64,000 bases of DNA from Succinivibrio dextrinosolvens (GTDB lineage Bacteria; Pseudomonadota; Gammaproteobacteria; Enterobacterales; Succinivibrionaceae). The position numbers were made by a program, and so were the translations under genes. Below the pieces are notes generated by a model. It had not been told where the DNA came from. It worked only from the letters and a program-made list of their open reading frames with translations, and searched no databases. Where the stretch lies: assembly GCF_900116345.1 (NCBI RefSeq), contig NZ_FPAH01000013.1:1-64000 (forward strand), read 5' to 3'. Positions 55,945-64,000 of this stretch are shown here, piece by piece. Positions within the stretch are counted from its first letter, which is position 1. Each line of letters opens with the position of its first letter.

Positions 55945-56014
55945 AGAAAAGAGTAAATTTTTTCGTAATTATTCTTTTTTTTTGCATAAACAAACATTTC
56001 AATCAGGAGTTGTT

Positions 56015-56998
56015 ATGAAATTAGTAAAAGCAGTTCTAGCTGCATCAATCGGTGCAATTATTGCTTCATCAGCTGTTCAGGCTAAGCAGTTAACTATCGG
56101 TTTCTCTCAGATTGGCGCTGAGTCAGAGTGGCGTACCGCAAACACCAACGATGTTAAGGAAGCAGCTAAAGCTCACAACGTAAATCTGAAGTTCTCAGAC
56201 GCTCAGCAGAAGCAGGAGAACCAGATCAAGGCAATCCGTACCTTTATCGCTCAGAAGGTTGACTTAATCGGTCTTGTACCTATCGTAGCTACCGGTTGGG
56301 ACAACATTCTACGTGAAGCAAAGAGAGCAAAGATTCCTGTTCTAATTGTTGACCGTGACCTAACCGTTTCAGATCCATCTTTATATGTTGCTAAGATCGG
56401 TACTGATTCATATGCAGAAGGTCAGAAGGTTTACAAGTGGATTGACGACTATGTAAAGGCTAACAATGTTAAGCCACGTAACGGCGGTGACAAGTTAAAT
56501 ATCGTTATTCTTGAAGGTACCGTTGGTGCATCAGCAACCACCGGTCGTGGCAACGGCTTCAACGACGCTATGAAGGCTGATCCTGATGGCGCTAAGAAGT
56601 TCAACATCCTAGCTTCTCAGACCGGTGACTTCACCCGTCAGAAGGGTCAGGAAGTTATGGAGTCATTCTTAAAGTCAAATCGTAATGACATCGACATTCT
56701 GTTCGCAATGAACGACGATATGGCATTAGGTGCTGTTCAGGCTATCGAAGCTGCTGGTCTAAAGCCATCAAAGGATATCATCATCGTTTCAGTTGACGGT
56801 GTAAAGGGTATCTTCCAGGCTATGATCGACGGCAAGACTAACGCAACTGTTGAGTGTAACCCACTACAGGGTGAGTTATTCTTCCAGACCGCTGAGAAAG
56901 TTCTAAAGGGTGAGTCAGTACCTAAGAGTGTATTCGTTGAGGAAGGCGTTTACACTGCAGACAAGGCTGCTGAAGTATTCCCTTCACGTAAATACTAA
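56015..56998 (+). CDS. ytfQ: YtfQ-like sugar-binding protein of an ABC transporter
   Basis: A 327-residue periplasmic binding protein. The ATG at 56015 has CAGGAG upstream; a longer frame would precede the signal peptide (MKLVKAVLAASIGAIIASSAVQA, cut near residue 23). The mature start KQLTIGFSQIGAESEWRTANT and the inner QQKQENQIKAIRTFIAQ, SQTGDFTRQKGQEVMESF match E. coli YtfQ. That protein binds galactofuranose, with arabinofuranose in related systems, so a furanose sugar is likely. First gene of ytfQRT-yjfF; a hairpin separates it from ytfR. Confidence 0.93.
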   Translation: MKLVKAVLAASIGAIIASSAVQAKQLTIGFSQIGAESEWRTANTNDVKEAAKAHNVNLKFSDAQQKQENQIKAIRTFIAQKVDLIGLVPIVATGWDNILREAKRAKIPVLIVDRDLTVSDPSLYVAKIGTDSYAEGQKVYKWIDDYVKANNVKPRNGGDKLNIVILEGTVGASATTGRGNGFNDAMKADPDGAKKFNILASQTGDFTRQKGQEVMESFLKSNRNDIDILFAMNDDMALGAVQAIEAAGLKPSKDIIIVSVDGVKGIFQAMIDGKTNATVECNPLQGELFFQTAEKVLKGESVPKSVFVEEGVYTADKAAEVFPSRKY

Positions 56999-57020
56999 TC
57001 ATATTTACAACACATAAAAA

Positions 57021-57042
57021 TAGGGTGCAGAGATGCACCCTA
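57021..57042 (+). promoter_or_regulatory. Intercistronic hairpin between ytfQ and ytfR
   Basis: Perfect 9-bp stem TAGGGTGCA/TGCACCCTA with a GAGA loop and no T run. Such stems after binding-protein genes protect the upstream mRNA and give more binding protein than membrane parts. Confidence 0.65.
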
Positions 57043-57102
57043 ATTTGAATTTAAACCCCAATCATCAATCATCAAGAAGAACACCTGCATTAGGAGGGCT
57101 GT

Positions 57103-58638
57103 ATGGCCTTAGAAGACAACGAATATATATTGCAGATGAAACACATTGACATGTTCTTCCCAGGAGTTAAGGCCTTAAAAGACGTTTCTTTCAATCTAAA
57201 AAAAGGCGAAATCATCTCTCTAATGGGCGAGAACGGTGCTGGTAAATCAACATTAGTTAAAGTATTAACAGGTGTTTATCACAAGACTAATGGAGAAATC
57301 ACTTTCGACGGTAAGGTAATTGAACCTACCACTCCTCTAGCCAGTCAGCAGATGGGTATTTCTACCGTTTACCAGGAAGTTAATCTTTGTGCTAATTTGT
57401 CAGTTGCAGAGAATATTTATATTGGACGTGAACCTCGCGGAGCATTTGGCCGTATTGACTGGGCTACAATGCAGAAGAATGCATCTGACCTGTTATTCCG
57501 CGAATTAGGCATCGATATCGATGTAACAAAAGAACTAAATTTCTACCCGGTAGCAATGCAGCAGATGATCGCAATTGCCCGTGCTATCGATACACAGTGT
57601 AAAGTTCTGATTCTTGACGAACCAACTTCTTCACTGTCAGACAAAGAAACCGAGAGACTGTTCAAGATTATGAGAAATCTGAAGTCTCAAGGTATTTCAA
57701 TCATCTTTATTTCTCATTTCCTAGAGCAGATTTATACAATCTGTGATCGTATAACTGTACTGCGTGACGGTACCTATATCGGTGAATACGACATCAAGTC
57801 TTTACCAAGAATTGAACTAATCTCCAAGATGATGGGTAAAGAAGTTAAAGAAGGCGAAATCGAATCTAACGTTGATAAATCAGTTCCTCGTGAGAACATC
57901 TTCCTTGAGACTGAGCACGTAACCGTACCGGGCAAGGTTAAAGACCTTTCAATGGATATCAAGCAGGGTGAGGTTGTTGGCTTTGCTGGTCTTTTAGGTT
58001 CCGGTAGATCTGAAATCGCAGAAACTCTGTTCGGTACTCTTCTGAAATCAAGCGGTAACATCTACATAGACGGCACTGCAGTTTCAGTTAAGACTCCAAT
58101 GGATATGATGAAGAATCGTATCGCATTCTGTCCTGAAGATCGTAAGGTTCAGGGCATCATTGGTGATCTGTCAGTTAGAGAGAACATTATCCTTGCTCTA
58201 CAGGCTAAGAACGGCATGTTCAAGCATATGTCTAGACATCGCCAGAACAAGCTTGCCGACTACTATATCAATCTGTTGAGAATCAAGGTGTCAGACCGTG
58301 AGCAGCTCATTAAGAACCTCTCTGGCGGTAACCAGCAGAAGGTGATTATCGCAAGATGGCTTGCAACTGAACCTAATCTTCTGATTTTAGACGAACCTAC
58401 CCGTGGTATTGACGTTGGTACCAAGTCTGAAATCGAGGCCTTGGCAGTATCTTTGGCCAAGGAGAAGGGAATGGCAGTTGTATTCATTTCTGGTGAGATG
58501 GGCGAAATGGTTCGTACTTGTTCAAGAGTCATGGTAATTCGTGATCATGAAAAGATTACAGAATTAAATGATGATGAAATTTCAACTGCACACATTATGC
58601 AAGCTATAGCCGGAGACTACCATGGAAAGTCTTGTTAA
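57103..58638 (+). CDS. ytfR: YtfR-like sugar ABC transporter ATP-binding protein
   Basis: A 511-residue double-ATPase of the ribose/galactofuranose family. The first domain has Walker A GENGAGKSTL and Walker B LILDEPTSSL; the second has the usual degenerate P-loop GLLGSGRSEI and a full signature LSGGNQQKV with LLILDEPTRGIDV. It energises import through YtfT and YjfF at the inner membrane. AGGAGGG precedes the ATG. It overlaps ytfT by 17 bases. Confidence 0.93.
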   Translation: MALEDNEYILQMKHIDMFFPGVKALKDVSFNLKKGEIISLMGENGAGKSTLVKVLTGVYHKTNGEITFDGKVIEPTTPLASQQMGISTVYQEVNLCANLSVAENIYIGREPRGAFGRIDWATMQKNASDLLFRELGIDIDVTKELNFYPVAMQQMIAIARAIDTQCKVLILDEPTSSLSDKETERLFKIMRNLKSQGISIIFISHFLEQIYTICDRITVLRDGTYIGEYDIKSLPRIELISKMMGKEVKEGEIESNVDKSVPRENIFLETEHVTVPGKVKDLSMDIKQGEVVGFAGLLGSGRSEIAETLFGTLLKSSGNIYIDGTAVSVKTPMDMMKNRIAFCPEDRKVQGIIGDLSVRENIILALQAKNGMFKHMSRHRQNKLADYYINLLRIKVSDREQLIKNLSGGNQQKVIIARWLATEPNLLILDEPTRGIDVGTKSEIEALAVSLAKEKGMAVVFISGEMGEMVRTCSRVMVIRDHEKITELNDDEISTAHIMQAIAGDYHGKSC

Positions 58639-59683
58639 AAAATTTACCCAAAGCTCACTTGCTTTGCCTCTGGTTGCCTTAGCAGTGCTGCTTTTATTCA
58701 ATGCATTTTTCGTAGATGACTTCTTCAAGATTGAAGTTATGGAAAATGGCAATCTGTACGGTCGTCCTATTGATATTCTGTACCGTGCATCTTCACTTAT
58801 CATCCTTGCATTAGGTATGACCTTTGTTATTGCAACAGGCGGTATCGATATTTCTGTTGGTGCTGTGGTGGCAATTTCATCTGCAACCTGCTGTGTAATG
58901 TTAGGTGGTGATATTTCCGGTATTCCTGAGCATCCATTCTTCATCGCAATTCTTGCCTCCTTATGTGTAGGTATTGTTGCCGGTATCTGGAATGGTACCT
59001 TGGTTGCCAAGCTGAAGATTCAGGCAATGGTTGCAACCTTGATTCTGATGACAGCTGGTCGTGGTATCGCTCAGCTTATGACTGACGGTCAGATTATTAC
59101 CGTTTACTACAAGCCATTTGCTTACATCGGCGGTAACATCCCAGGTGTTATGCTTCCAACTGCAATGATTATTGCTCTTGCAATGGTTCTGCTGGTTCTT
59201 TTCATCAACAAGAGAACCTCAATCGGTCTTATGATTCAGTCTGTTGGTATCAACGCGAATGCTGCACGCTATGCTGGTATCAAAGTTACTGCTGTTCTAT
59301 TTGCTGTGTATATCTTCTCTGGTTTCTGTGCCGGTACAGCTGGTCTTATCGAAGGCTCTCTCATTAGAGCTGCCGATGCTAACAATGCTGGTCTGAATAT
59401 GGAAATGGACGCCATTCTTGCAGTTACCCTTGGCGGTACTCTGATGGTTGGCGGTAGATACTATATCGGCGGTACCATCATTGGAGCTATTACCATTCAG
59501 ACACTAACCACTACCATGTACGCTATCGGTGTTTCATCAGATAGACTACCTGCGGTTAAGGCAATTGTTATTCTGCTGATTATCGTATTCCAGTCAGAGA
59601 AGTTTAAGGAAATGTATCGCAACTACAAGTTAAAGCGCCTTGATACTCAGTTAAGTTCTAAGAAGGAGGTTTCAAATGCGTAG
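58622..59683 (+). CDS. ytfT: YtfT-like sugar ABC transporter permease
   Basis: A 353-residue permease of the AraH/RbsC family with about 8-10 membrane segments. The conserved GGIDISVGAVVAIS near residue 76 and the later DAILAVTLGGTLMVGG match the family. It starts within ytfR (17-base overlap) and overlaps yjfF by 8 bases, so all membrane parts are translationally coupled. Confidence 0.92.
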   Translation: MESLVKKFTQSSLALPLVALAVLLLFNAFFVDDFFKIEVMENGNLYGRPIDILYRASSLIILALGMTFVIATGGIDISVGAVVAISSATCCVMLGGDISGIPEHPFFIAILASLCVGIVAGIWNGTLVAKLKIQAMVATLILMTAGRGIAQLMTDGQIITVYYKPFAYIGGNIPGVMLPTAMIIALAMVLLVLFINKRTSIGLMIQSVGINANAARYAGIKVTAVLFAVYIFSGFCAGTAGLIEGSLIRAADANNAGLNMEMDAILAVTLGGTLMVGGRYYIGGTIIGAITIQTLTTTMYAIGVSSDRLPAVKAIVILLIIVFQSEKFKEMYRNYKLKRLDTQLSSKKEVSNA

Positions 59684-60701
59684 TAGGTTTTTATCAAACT
59701 TAGTTGCATCTCAGAACTTCCCATTCTATGTTACTGGTGCACTATTTGTTGTTTTATTCGGATTTGGTTCAGTTCTGTTTGACGGCTTCTTCAGCCTGCA
59801 GGTTTTCCTGAATCTGTTTATTGACAATGCTCCTCTTATTATTGTTACAGTAGGTATTACCTTCACAATCCTGTCCGGATTCGGTGGTATTGACCTGTCT
59901 GTAGGTGCTGTGGTTTCACTCTCCTGCATGACCTTGGCTGTTCTGATGAGAGATACAACAATCAGTCCATATGTATGCATGGCAATTGTTCTGGCAATCG
60001 GTTTTACTGTCGGTCTTATTAACGGTCTTCTGATTACTTATTTCAGATTACAGCCATTCATTGTTACTCTAGGTACAATGTTCCTATGCCGTGGTCTGAC
60101 TGCAATTCTGTCACGTGACTCAGTGCCTATTGATAATCCACAGTATTCAGACTTAGCATTTTTCTCATTCGAGTTTGGTGATTATTTCCTGTCTCTAGGT
60201 GCTGTAATTGCTTTATTCATGGTTGTGCTTGCAACTATCATCCTGCGTTACACTTCTTTTGGTAGAGGCGTATATGCTATCGGTGGTAATGAGCAGTCTG
60301 CAAAACTGATGGGCTTAAAGACTGATTTTATCCGTGTTCGCGTTTACATCATTTCTGGTTTCTGTGCTGCATTAGGCGGTATCTGCTACTCATGGATTAT
60401 GCTGTCAGGTTATACCCTGCACGGTCTTGGAATGGAAATGGATGCAATCGCATCATCAGTTATCGGTGGAACCCAGCTGATGGGTGGTGTTGGCTTTATG
60501 CCTGGTACTCTGCTAGGTGTTATGATTCAGGGCTCAATCCTGACCATTATCTCCTTCCAGGGAACTCTTTCAGCTTGGTGGACCAAGATTGTAGTTGGTC
60601 TTCTACTATGTCTGTTCATTGTAATGCAGGCCTTAGTAAATGCCCATAAGAACAAACTTATGAATCAGATTGCTGAAGGCTCTGTAAAAGAGAACAAATA
60701 A
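59676..60701 (+). CDS. yjfF: YjfF-like sugar ABC transporter permease
   Basis: A 341-residue permease, paralogous to YtfT. FGGIDLSVGAVVSLS near residue 70, YAIGGNEQSAKLMGLK in the middle and MDAIASSVIGGTQLMGG are typical. AAGGAGG precedes the start, which lies inside the ytfT end. YtfT and YjfF form the heterodimeric channel. The unit ends with a clear terminator. Confidence 0.93.
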   Translation: MRSRFLSNLVASQNFPFYVTGALFVVLFGFGSVLFDGFFSLQVFLNLFIDNAPLIIVTVGITFTILSGFGGIDLSVGAVVSLSCMTLAVLMRDTTISPYVCMAIVLAIGFTVGLINGLLITYFRLQPFIVTLGTMFLCRGLTAILSRDSVPIDNPQYSDLAFFSFEFGDYFLSLGAVIALFMVVLATIILRYTSFGRGVYAIGGNEQSAKLMGLKTDFIRVRVYIISGFCAALGGICYSWIMLSGYTLHGLGMEMDAIASSVIGGTQLMGGVGFMPGTLLGVMIQGSILTIISFQGTLSAWWTKIVVGLLLCLFIVMQALVNAHKNKLMNQIAEGSVKENK

Positions 60702-60734
60702 ATTCATCGATCACACTTTTAGTAAATGAATTTT

Positions 60735-60760
60735 GGGGTATGTCACAAAGCATACCCCTT
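60735..60760 (+). terminator. Terminator of the ytfQRT-yjfF unit
   Basis: Perfect 8-bp stem GGGGTATG/CATACCCC with an 8-base loop, followed by TTTCTATTTT, 33 bases after yjfF. Confidence 0.85.
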
Positions 60761-60895
60761 TCTATTTTCTATCCTTATTAATTGACTATTATGAAGGTAT
60801 AACAATAACAATTATTATTAATAAAAATATAACAATCAAAATAAATAAACATAAAGACAGTAGACACAAGAATAATTCTGCATGAGGGATGTGCT

Positions 60896-61027
60896 ATGAC
60901 AAAGGCAAATTTATTCTTAATCGCTCTTACTGTAATTACAGCAATAGCTTCAGTAACAATAAGTGCCATAAAAGACGAACCAACCACAGTAACTAGAGTT
61001 AATAGCTCATTTACTTTGGATCGTTAG
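60896..61027 (+). CDS. Possible small membrane protein (43 residues)
   Basis: A 43-codon reading frame with GAGGG about 8 bases before the ATG. The product starts MTKANLFLIALTVITAIA, then has a short charged stretch (IKDEPTT) and ends SSFTLDR. Residues 5-24 would span a membrane once. It lies alone between two terminators and is followed by a 14-bp perfect hairpin. I recognise no family. The ribosome site, spacing and simple membrane layout support it, but no homology can be shown here. Confidence 0.5.
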   Translation: MTKANLFLIALTVITAIASVTISAIKDEPTTVTRVNSSFTLDR

Positions 61028-61050
61028 TTGTTATTGGTTATTAGGTTAGT

Positions 61051-61082
61051 AGGCATAGATCCTATAGGTAGGATCTATGCCT
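61051..61082. repeat. 14-bp perfect inverted repeat after the small ORF
   Basis: AGGCATAGATCCTA and its exact complement flank a TAGG loop, 23 bases after the small ORF. No T run follows on either strand. It could stabilise or end the short transcript, or be a protein-binding site. Confidence 0.7.
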
Positions 61083-61412
61083 ATTATCGTTTAATGAGTC
61101 TTAACATCTGATAAATTATAGCTTGTGGATGAGGGGTGATATCCATATTCATTCGCTTGTCAGGGCAAATCTTGCTTTCTTGCTTTTTAAATATATTTTT
61201 ATTGCATTACTTAATGACGAGCAAAATGTCTATGTATAGAACAATTTGCTAACTTAGACGGTACATTTCTATTCTGTAATATTGTCTTTTAATCACATTA
61301 ATAGATGCGTGCATTAAAAAGGCGTTGAGCATTGATCACTAAAGAAACGCGAGTAATCAAAGATTGCTGCAACGCAAGACAGAGTTTTATGTTTTGAGGT
61401 GAATCGAAGGAT
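61083..61412. other. Gene-free stretch before the porin terminator
   Basis: About 330 bases with no supported gene on either strand. A promoter or small RNA is possible but no feature stands out. Confidence 0.4.
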
Positions 61413-61445
61413 AAAAAAGTCCCTCCATATATGTTATAGAGGGAA
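61413..61445 (-). terminator. Terminator of the LamB-type porin
   Basis: Minus-strand GTTCCCTC/GAGGGAC stem with one mismatch and a long loop, followed by six T. It lies about 35 bases after the porin stop. Confidence 0.78.
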
Positions 61446-61479
61446 CAATTTTAGAATTTATACTATGTTTTCAGTGGTA

Positions 61480-62805
61480 TTACCACCAAGCTTCAACCTG
61501 AACACCAAACATTAAGTTGTGGTTGTAATCAACCTTGCCATCTTCGTTTGTGTAGTTTGTCAGGTTAACTGGCTCTCTAACACCGTCGTTGGTAACAGTT
61601 CCATGGATATATGAAGTAAATATTCTGATTTCTGGTCTTGACCACATATTAGAAGCATCAGGAGTAATACCATAAGCCATAGTTAACTTCTGACCCTTTT
61701 CTTTATTCTTTGTTCCATTGGCAAGCTTGGTTACGTCATAATATGCTCCAGCTTCCCAAATTAAACGGGTCATCTTGGTTAACTGATAATATGGACGAAC
61801 TACGAAAGAGTAGGTTGTTGTCTTCTTATGATCTGCATAGCCTGCTGAATGAGCAATGTTCTCAACATGCTGGAATTTGAATTTGTCAGTAATTGAAACA
61901 TCACCAGTGTTGATTATACGATGGCCGTTTGCTCCGTTTGCGTTTCCATCGTAATCTAACCAGTTACCGGTGCCGTAGTGAACTCCTGCAGCGTTTGAGC
62001 CGTGCATCCACTGGTAAACAGTCTTGTTCCATCCACCGTTAAAGCCGACATTTAACTCGATATCGAAAGTATTTGCGTTTTTAACCTCATTCTTTAGATA
62101 TGAATGTTTGTTATCTCGCTCGGCAATGTAATAGGTGTCAGCAATCTGTAGATTTGCATCATCAAATACGCTGAAGTTATAACGTGCATCAAGCTTGTTT
62201 ACAGATACAAAAGTCTTATAAGATTTCTTTGTCTCATCTGAATAGCTGTTTGCTGCATCGTCTTGACGAATCCATGCTAAATCTAACTTACCAGGACCAA
62301 CAGATAGACCATCTAAACCTGCGCCGTATCCAGAGATGTCATAATAGTACATATCTGTAATATGGATATCTTCACGTTTGTAGAATCTTTTACCAACCCA
62401 TACAGATGCATCTTTATCCCATTCAAGTACACCCTTTGCATTAACAAATAATTCACGCAATGCAAAATGGTTATGATTTGCACTGGTATCATCACCATCG
62501 GTTGACTGCCAATCCTGATTACGCTTATTGTCTGCAACTGTAAATCTTGAGTTTACAGTCCAGACTGTATCATCAACTTTAATAATATCTGAAGCTAAAG
62601 CTATTTCACCGTAGGTATCATTCTCGTTACCAAGTCTTCCAACTTTATTTACGTTAAATTTAGCCATCTGGCCTCCTTTACCGTGGAAGACTCCAGATCT
62701 TAGGTAACCGTTGAAGTAGATGTTTGGAGTGTAATCTGCATATGCTGCAGGCATAGAAGTGACGGCTGCAAACATAGCTGCAGCTATTAGACTGATTTTC
62801 TTCAT
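61480..62805 (-). CDS. lamB: LamB-type maltoporin/sugar porin
   Basis: A 441-residue outer-membrane porin of the LamB family. A signal peptide (MKKISLIAAAMFAAVTSMPAAYA, cut near residue 23) is followed by YFNGYLRSGVFHGKGG, KVGRLGNENDTYGEIAL and WVGKRFYKREDIHITDMYYYDISG, which follow E. coli LamB closely. It ends with the aromatic VQVEAWW. LamB trimers pass maltodextrins. The upstream divergent gene encodes a MalE-type binding protein, which supports maltodextrin uptake. The family call is firm; the sugar is inferred. Confidence 0.9.
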   Translation of the reverse strand: MKKISLIAAAMFAAVTSMPAAYADYTPNIYFNGYLRSGVFHGKGGQMAKFNVNKVGRLGNENDTYGEIALASDIIKVDDTVWTVNSRFTVADNKRNQDWQSTDGDDTSANHNHFALRELFVNAKGVLEWDKDASVWVGKRFYKREDIHITDMYYYDISGYGAGLDGLSVGPGKLDLAWIRQDDAANSYSDETKKSYKTFVSVNKLDARYNFSVFDDANLQIADTYYIAERDNKHSYLKNEVKNANTFDIELNVGFNGGWNKTVYQWMHGSNAAGVHYGTGNWLDYDGNANGANGHRIINTGDVSITDKFKFQHVENIAHSAGYADHKKTTTYSFVVRPYYQLTKMTRLIWEAGAYYDVTKLANGTKNKEKGQKLTMAYGITPDASNMWSRPEIRIFTSYIHGTVTNDGVREPVNLTNYTNEDGKVDYNHNLMFGVQVEAWW

Positions 62806-63446
62806 TTTATATATCCCAATAATATTAGTAAGTTATAGTTCTGAAATGCGATGCTAATTTCAAAAATACTGAAAATGAAATTTCGGTATTTAAGTTCTTC
62901 AAATTAACTTCACAGTTTTTCTTCAGACTATTTTTATTTGATCTCAACGGATCTTTTTTTATTACCTAAAAAATCTAAAGAAATTATCAAGATCTTTCTC
63001 TAGAAGTTTTTAAGTGCTTTTTATTTTGTTTAATTTTTTTTTATTCTTCAAATATGAAAAATAAAATTAGTGATCTAAAACACAAAAAAATCAAAAAATA
63101 GCGTTGATAAAATGGGAAATAAATCACAGAATAATGTGTTATAAAAAAAAATATATATAACAATTCATTTTTAAACTGTTTTTGATTATTGAATATTTAT
63201 GACAATATCGAATTTTTGATGATGAATATAATTTATTGCCTTATTTTGTCATTTTGTAATTTGATTTTTTGAGATATAGCTTCACAAAAATTCGTGATAT
63301 ATTACAAAAATTATGATTTTTATCTATATGGCTATAATAAAATCAAGAAAAATTTGCGAGATGTTGTCATAATGCACAAATCGAAAATAGTGTGATTTTT
63401 ATGGCTTTTCGCTATAGAATAGCGTGAATTAAAACAGATTAGATTT
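62806..63446. other. Divergent lamB/malE control region
   Basis: About 640 very AT-rich bases between the porin and the MalE-type gene. I saw no MalT boxes (GGGGAKGAGG). No small gene seen. The length and AT content suggest a complex or silenced control region. Confidence 0.5.
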
Positions 63447-63462
63447 TGTGTTATTAATCACT
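63447..63462 (+). promoter_or_regulatory. Possible CRP site upstream of the MalE-type gene
   Basis: TGTGT-TATTAA-TCACT matches the CRP consensus TGTGA-N6-TCACA at 8 of 10 positions. It lies 65 bases before the start. In such AT-rich DNA, chance is possible. Confidence 0.45.
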
Positions 63463-63527
63463 ATTGTGTGAATTTTTAATGCAAAAATATTAAAGGGACA
63501 TATTTCGGCTTTTCTGGTGTAATGATA

Positions 63528-64000
63528 ATGAGTAAATTATCAAAGTTTCTTTCATTGATTTTCTTTGCATTTCTTTCTACAAAGTCATTTGCAATTCATG
63601 AACTTGTTGTCTGGGAAGATGAAAAAAAGGCAAAGGGAATTGAACAGGCTGTTGCTGATTTTGAGCGCGAATTTCACTGTAAGGTTACAGTAAAGGAAAT
63701 CCCGTTTGTATCACAGATCGATAAATTAAGACTTGATGGTCCATCTGGTTCTGGTCCTGATGTTTTTATGATTCCCTCAGATCGAATTGGATCTGCTGTT
63801 GTTCAGGGACTGGTTGCTCCAATAAAATTTATGGATGAGGACCAGGATAAATATATCGCATCCTCTGTTTCAGCTTTTACTCATAATGGAGAAATTTACG
63901 CTGTTCCTAAAGTTGTTGAGACTTTAATCCTTATCTATAACAAATCAATTCTTCGTAATCCGTTTGATACTTTAGATGAGTATTTTGATTATTCCAAAAA
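63528..64000 (+). CDS. malE: MalE-type maltose/maltodextrin-binding protein, 5' part
   Basis: An open frame from ATG 63528 to the window end (157 codons seen); a second ATG six bases earlier is possible. A signal peptide (MSKLSKFLSLIFFAFLSTKSFA, cut near residue 22) precedes HELVVWEDEKKAKGIEQA, AVADFEREFHCKVTVKEI and DVFMIPSDRIGSAVVQGL, which match MalE-type binding proteins. Such proteins deliver maltodextrin to MalFGK. Divergent from the LamB-type gene, as in a mal locus. The permease and ATPase genes would lie beyond the window. Confidence 0.85.
   Translation, partial: MSKLSKFLSLIFFAFLSTKSFAIHELVVWEDEKKAKGIEQAVADFEREFHCKVTVKEIPFVSQIDKLRLDGPSGSGPDVFMIPSDRIGSAVVQGLVAPIKFMDEDQDKYIASSVSAFTHNGEIYAVPKVVETLILIYNKSILRNPFDTLDEYFDYSK

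Larger units (their letters stand above)
55654..56014. other. ytfQ upstream region
   Basis: 361 bases with two LacI-type operator matches (55680-55693 strong, 55931-55944 weaker) and another palindrome (55812-55825). The ytfQ promoter must lie here but was not assigned. A 16-codon reading frame at 55791 is too short to call. Confidence 0.55.

Noticed and set aside
58582..59010. 142-residue minus-strand frame within ytfT
   Set aside because: Antisense to a conserved permease; no ribosome site.
63290..63320. CRP site in the lamB/malE region (CGTGATATATTACA)
   Set aside because: The half-sites are spaced by 5 instead of 6 bases, so it was not called.

Overview
The window is a stretch of chromosome from a moderately AT-rich gammaproteobacterium. 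Most proteins have clear E. coli counterparts (GlnA, CarAB, TamAB, LonH, UvrB, SuhB, RNase E, RluC, the yceD-rpmF-plsX-fabHDG-acpP-fabF cluster, YfbV, Pta, YtfQRT-YjfF, LamB, MalE). Several traits suggest a host-associated anaerobe: meso-diaminopimelate dehydrogenase, an iron alcohol dehydrogenase, secreted Cys-paired Sel1 proteins and heavy sugar-uptake capacity. They would fit the Succinivibrionaceae/Aeromonadales, but that placement is inference from gene content and not a computed phylogeny. Non-ATG starts are common (rne, carA, pta, plsX, fabF and yfbV use GTG; lonH and fabH use TTG), and most transcription units end in readable hairpin terminators.

Layout. 1-0.4 kb: 3' end of an IS200/IS605-type tnpB. 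0.5-9.1 kb: minus-strand nitrogen and redox genes (SDR, gdhA, a Sel1 protein, the LysM/BON protein Kbp, glnA, a GNAT, an iron alcohol dehydrogenase). 9.4-13.8 kb: carAB. 14-21.4 kb: tamA-tamB-lonH, a compact plus-strand unit. 21.5-24.3 kb: yajL, then an isolated bcsE-bcsF pair and two identical tRNA-Asn genes with a near-consensus promoter. 24.4-31 kb: uvrB, a YgfB-type protein and small lipoprotein, suhB, and a coupled DEDDh exonuclease plus cNMP/CBS/nucleotidyltransferase protein. 31-34.5 kb: rne with a long structured leader, divergent from rluC. 34.5-44 kb: rluC, a HAD phosphatase and the lipid cluster. 44-49.4 kb: S26C-type peptidase, RpiR regulator, ddh, a large Sel1 protein, tRNA-Ser(CGA), AlkD-like protein. 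49.7-60.7 kb: LacI-family regulator, araD, yfcH, pta, yfbV and a YtfQRT-YjfF sugar ABC transporter. 61-64 kb: a 43-codon membrane ORF, a LamB-type porin and the start of a divergent MalE-type binding protein.

How parts work together. The LacI-family gene, araD and the ytfQ upstream region share a near-identical 14-bp palindrome (consensus TGYAAYCGTTTGCR), so they probably form one pentose or furanose regulon with autoregulation. The lipid genes run from the rpmF promoter through several internal hairpins that could set different levels of L32/PlsX, FabHDG, AcpP and FabF. Most worth a second look are the orphan bcsEF pair (with the c-di-GMP motif altered in the BcsE-like protein), a TamA with a lipobox, a cysteine-rich Pta N-terminus, the rne leader fold, and the shared operator set.
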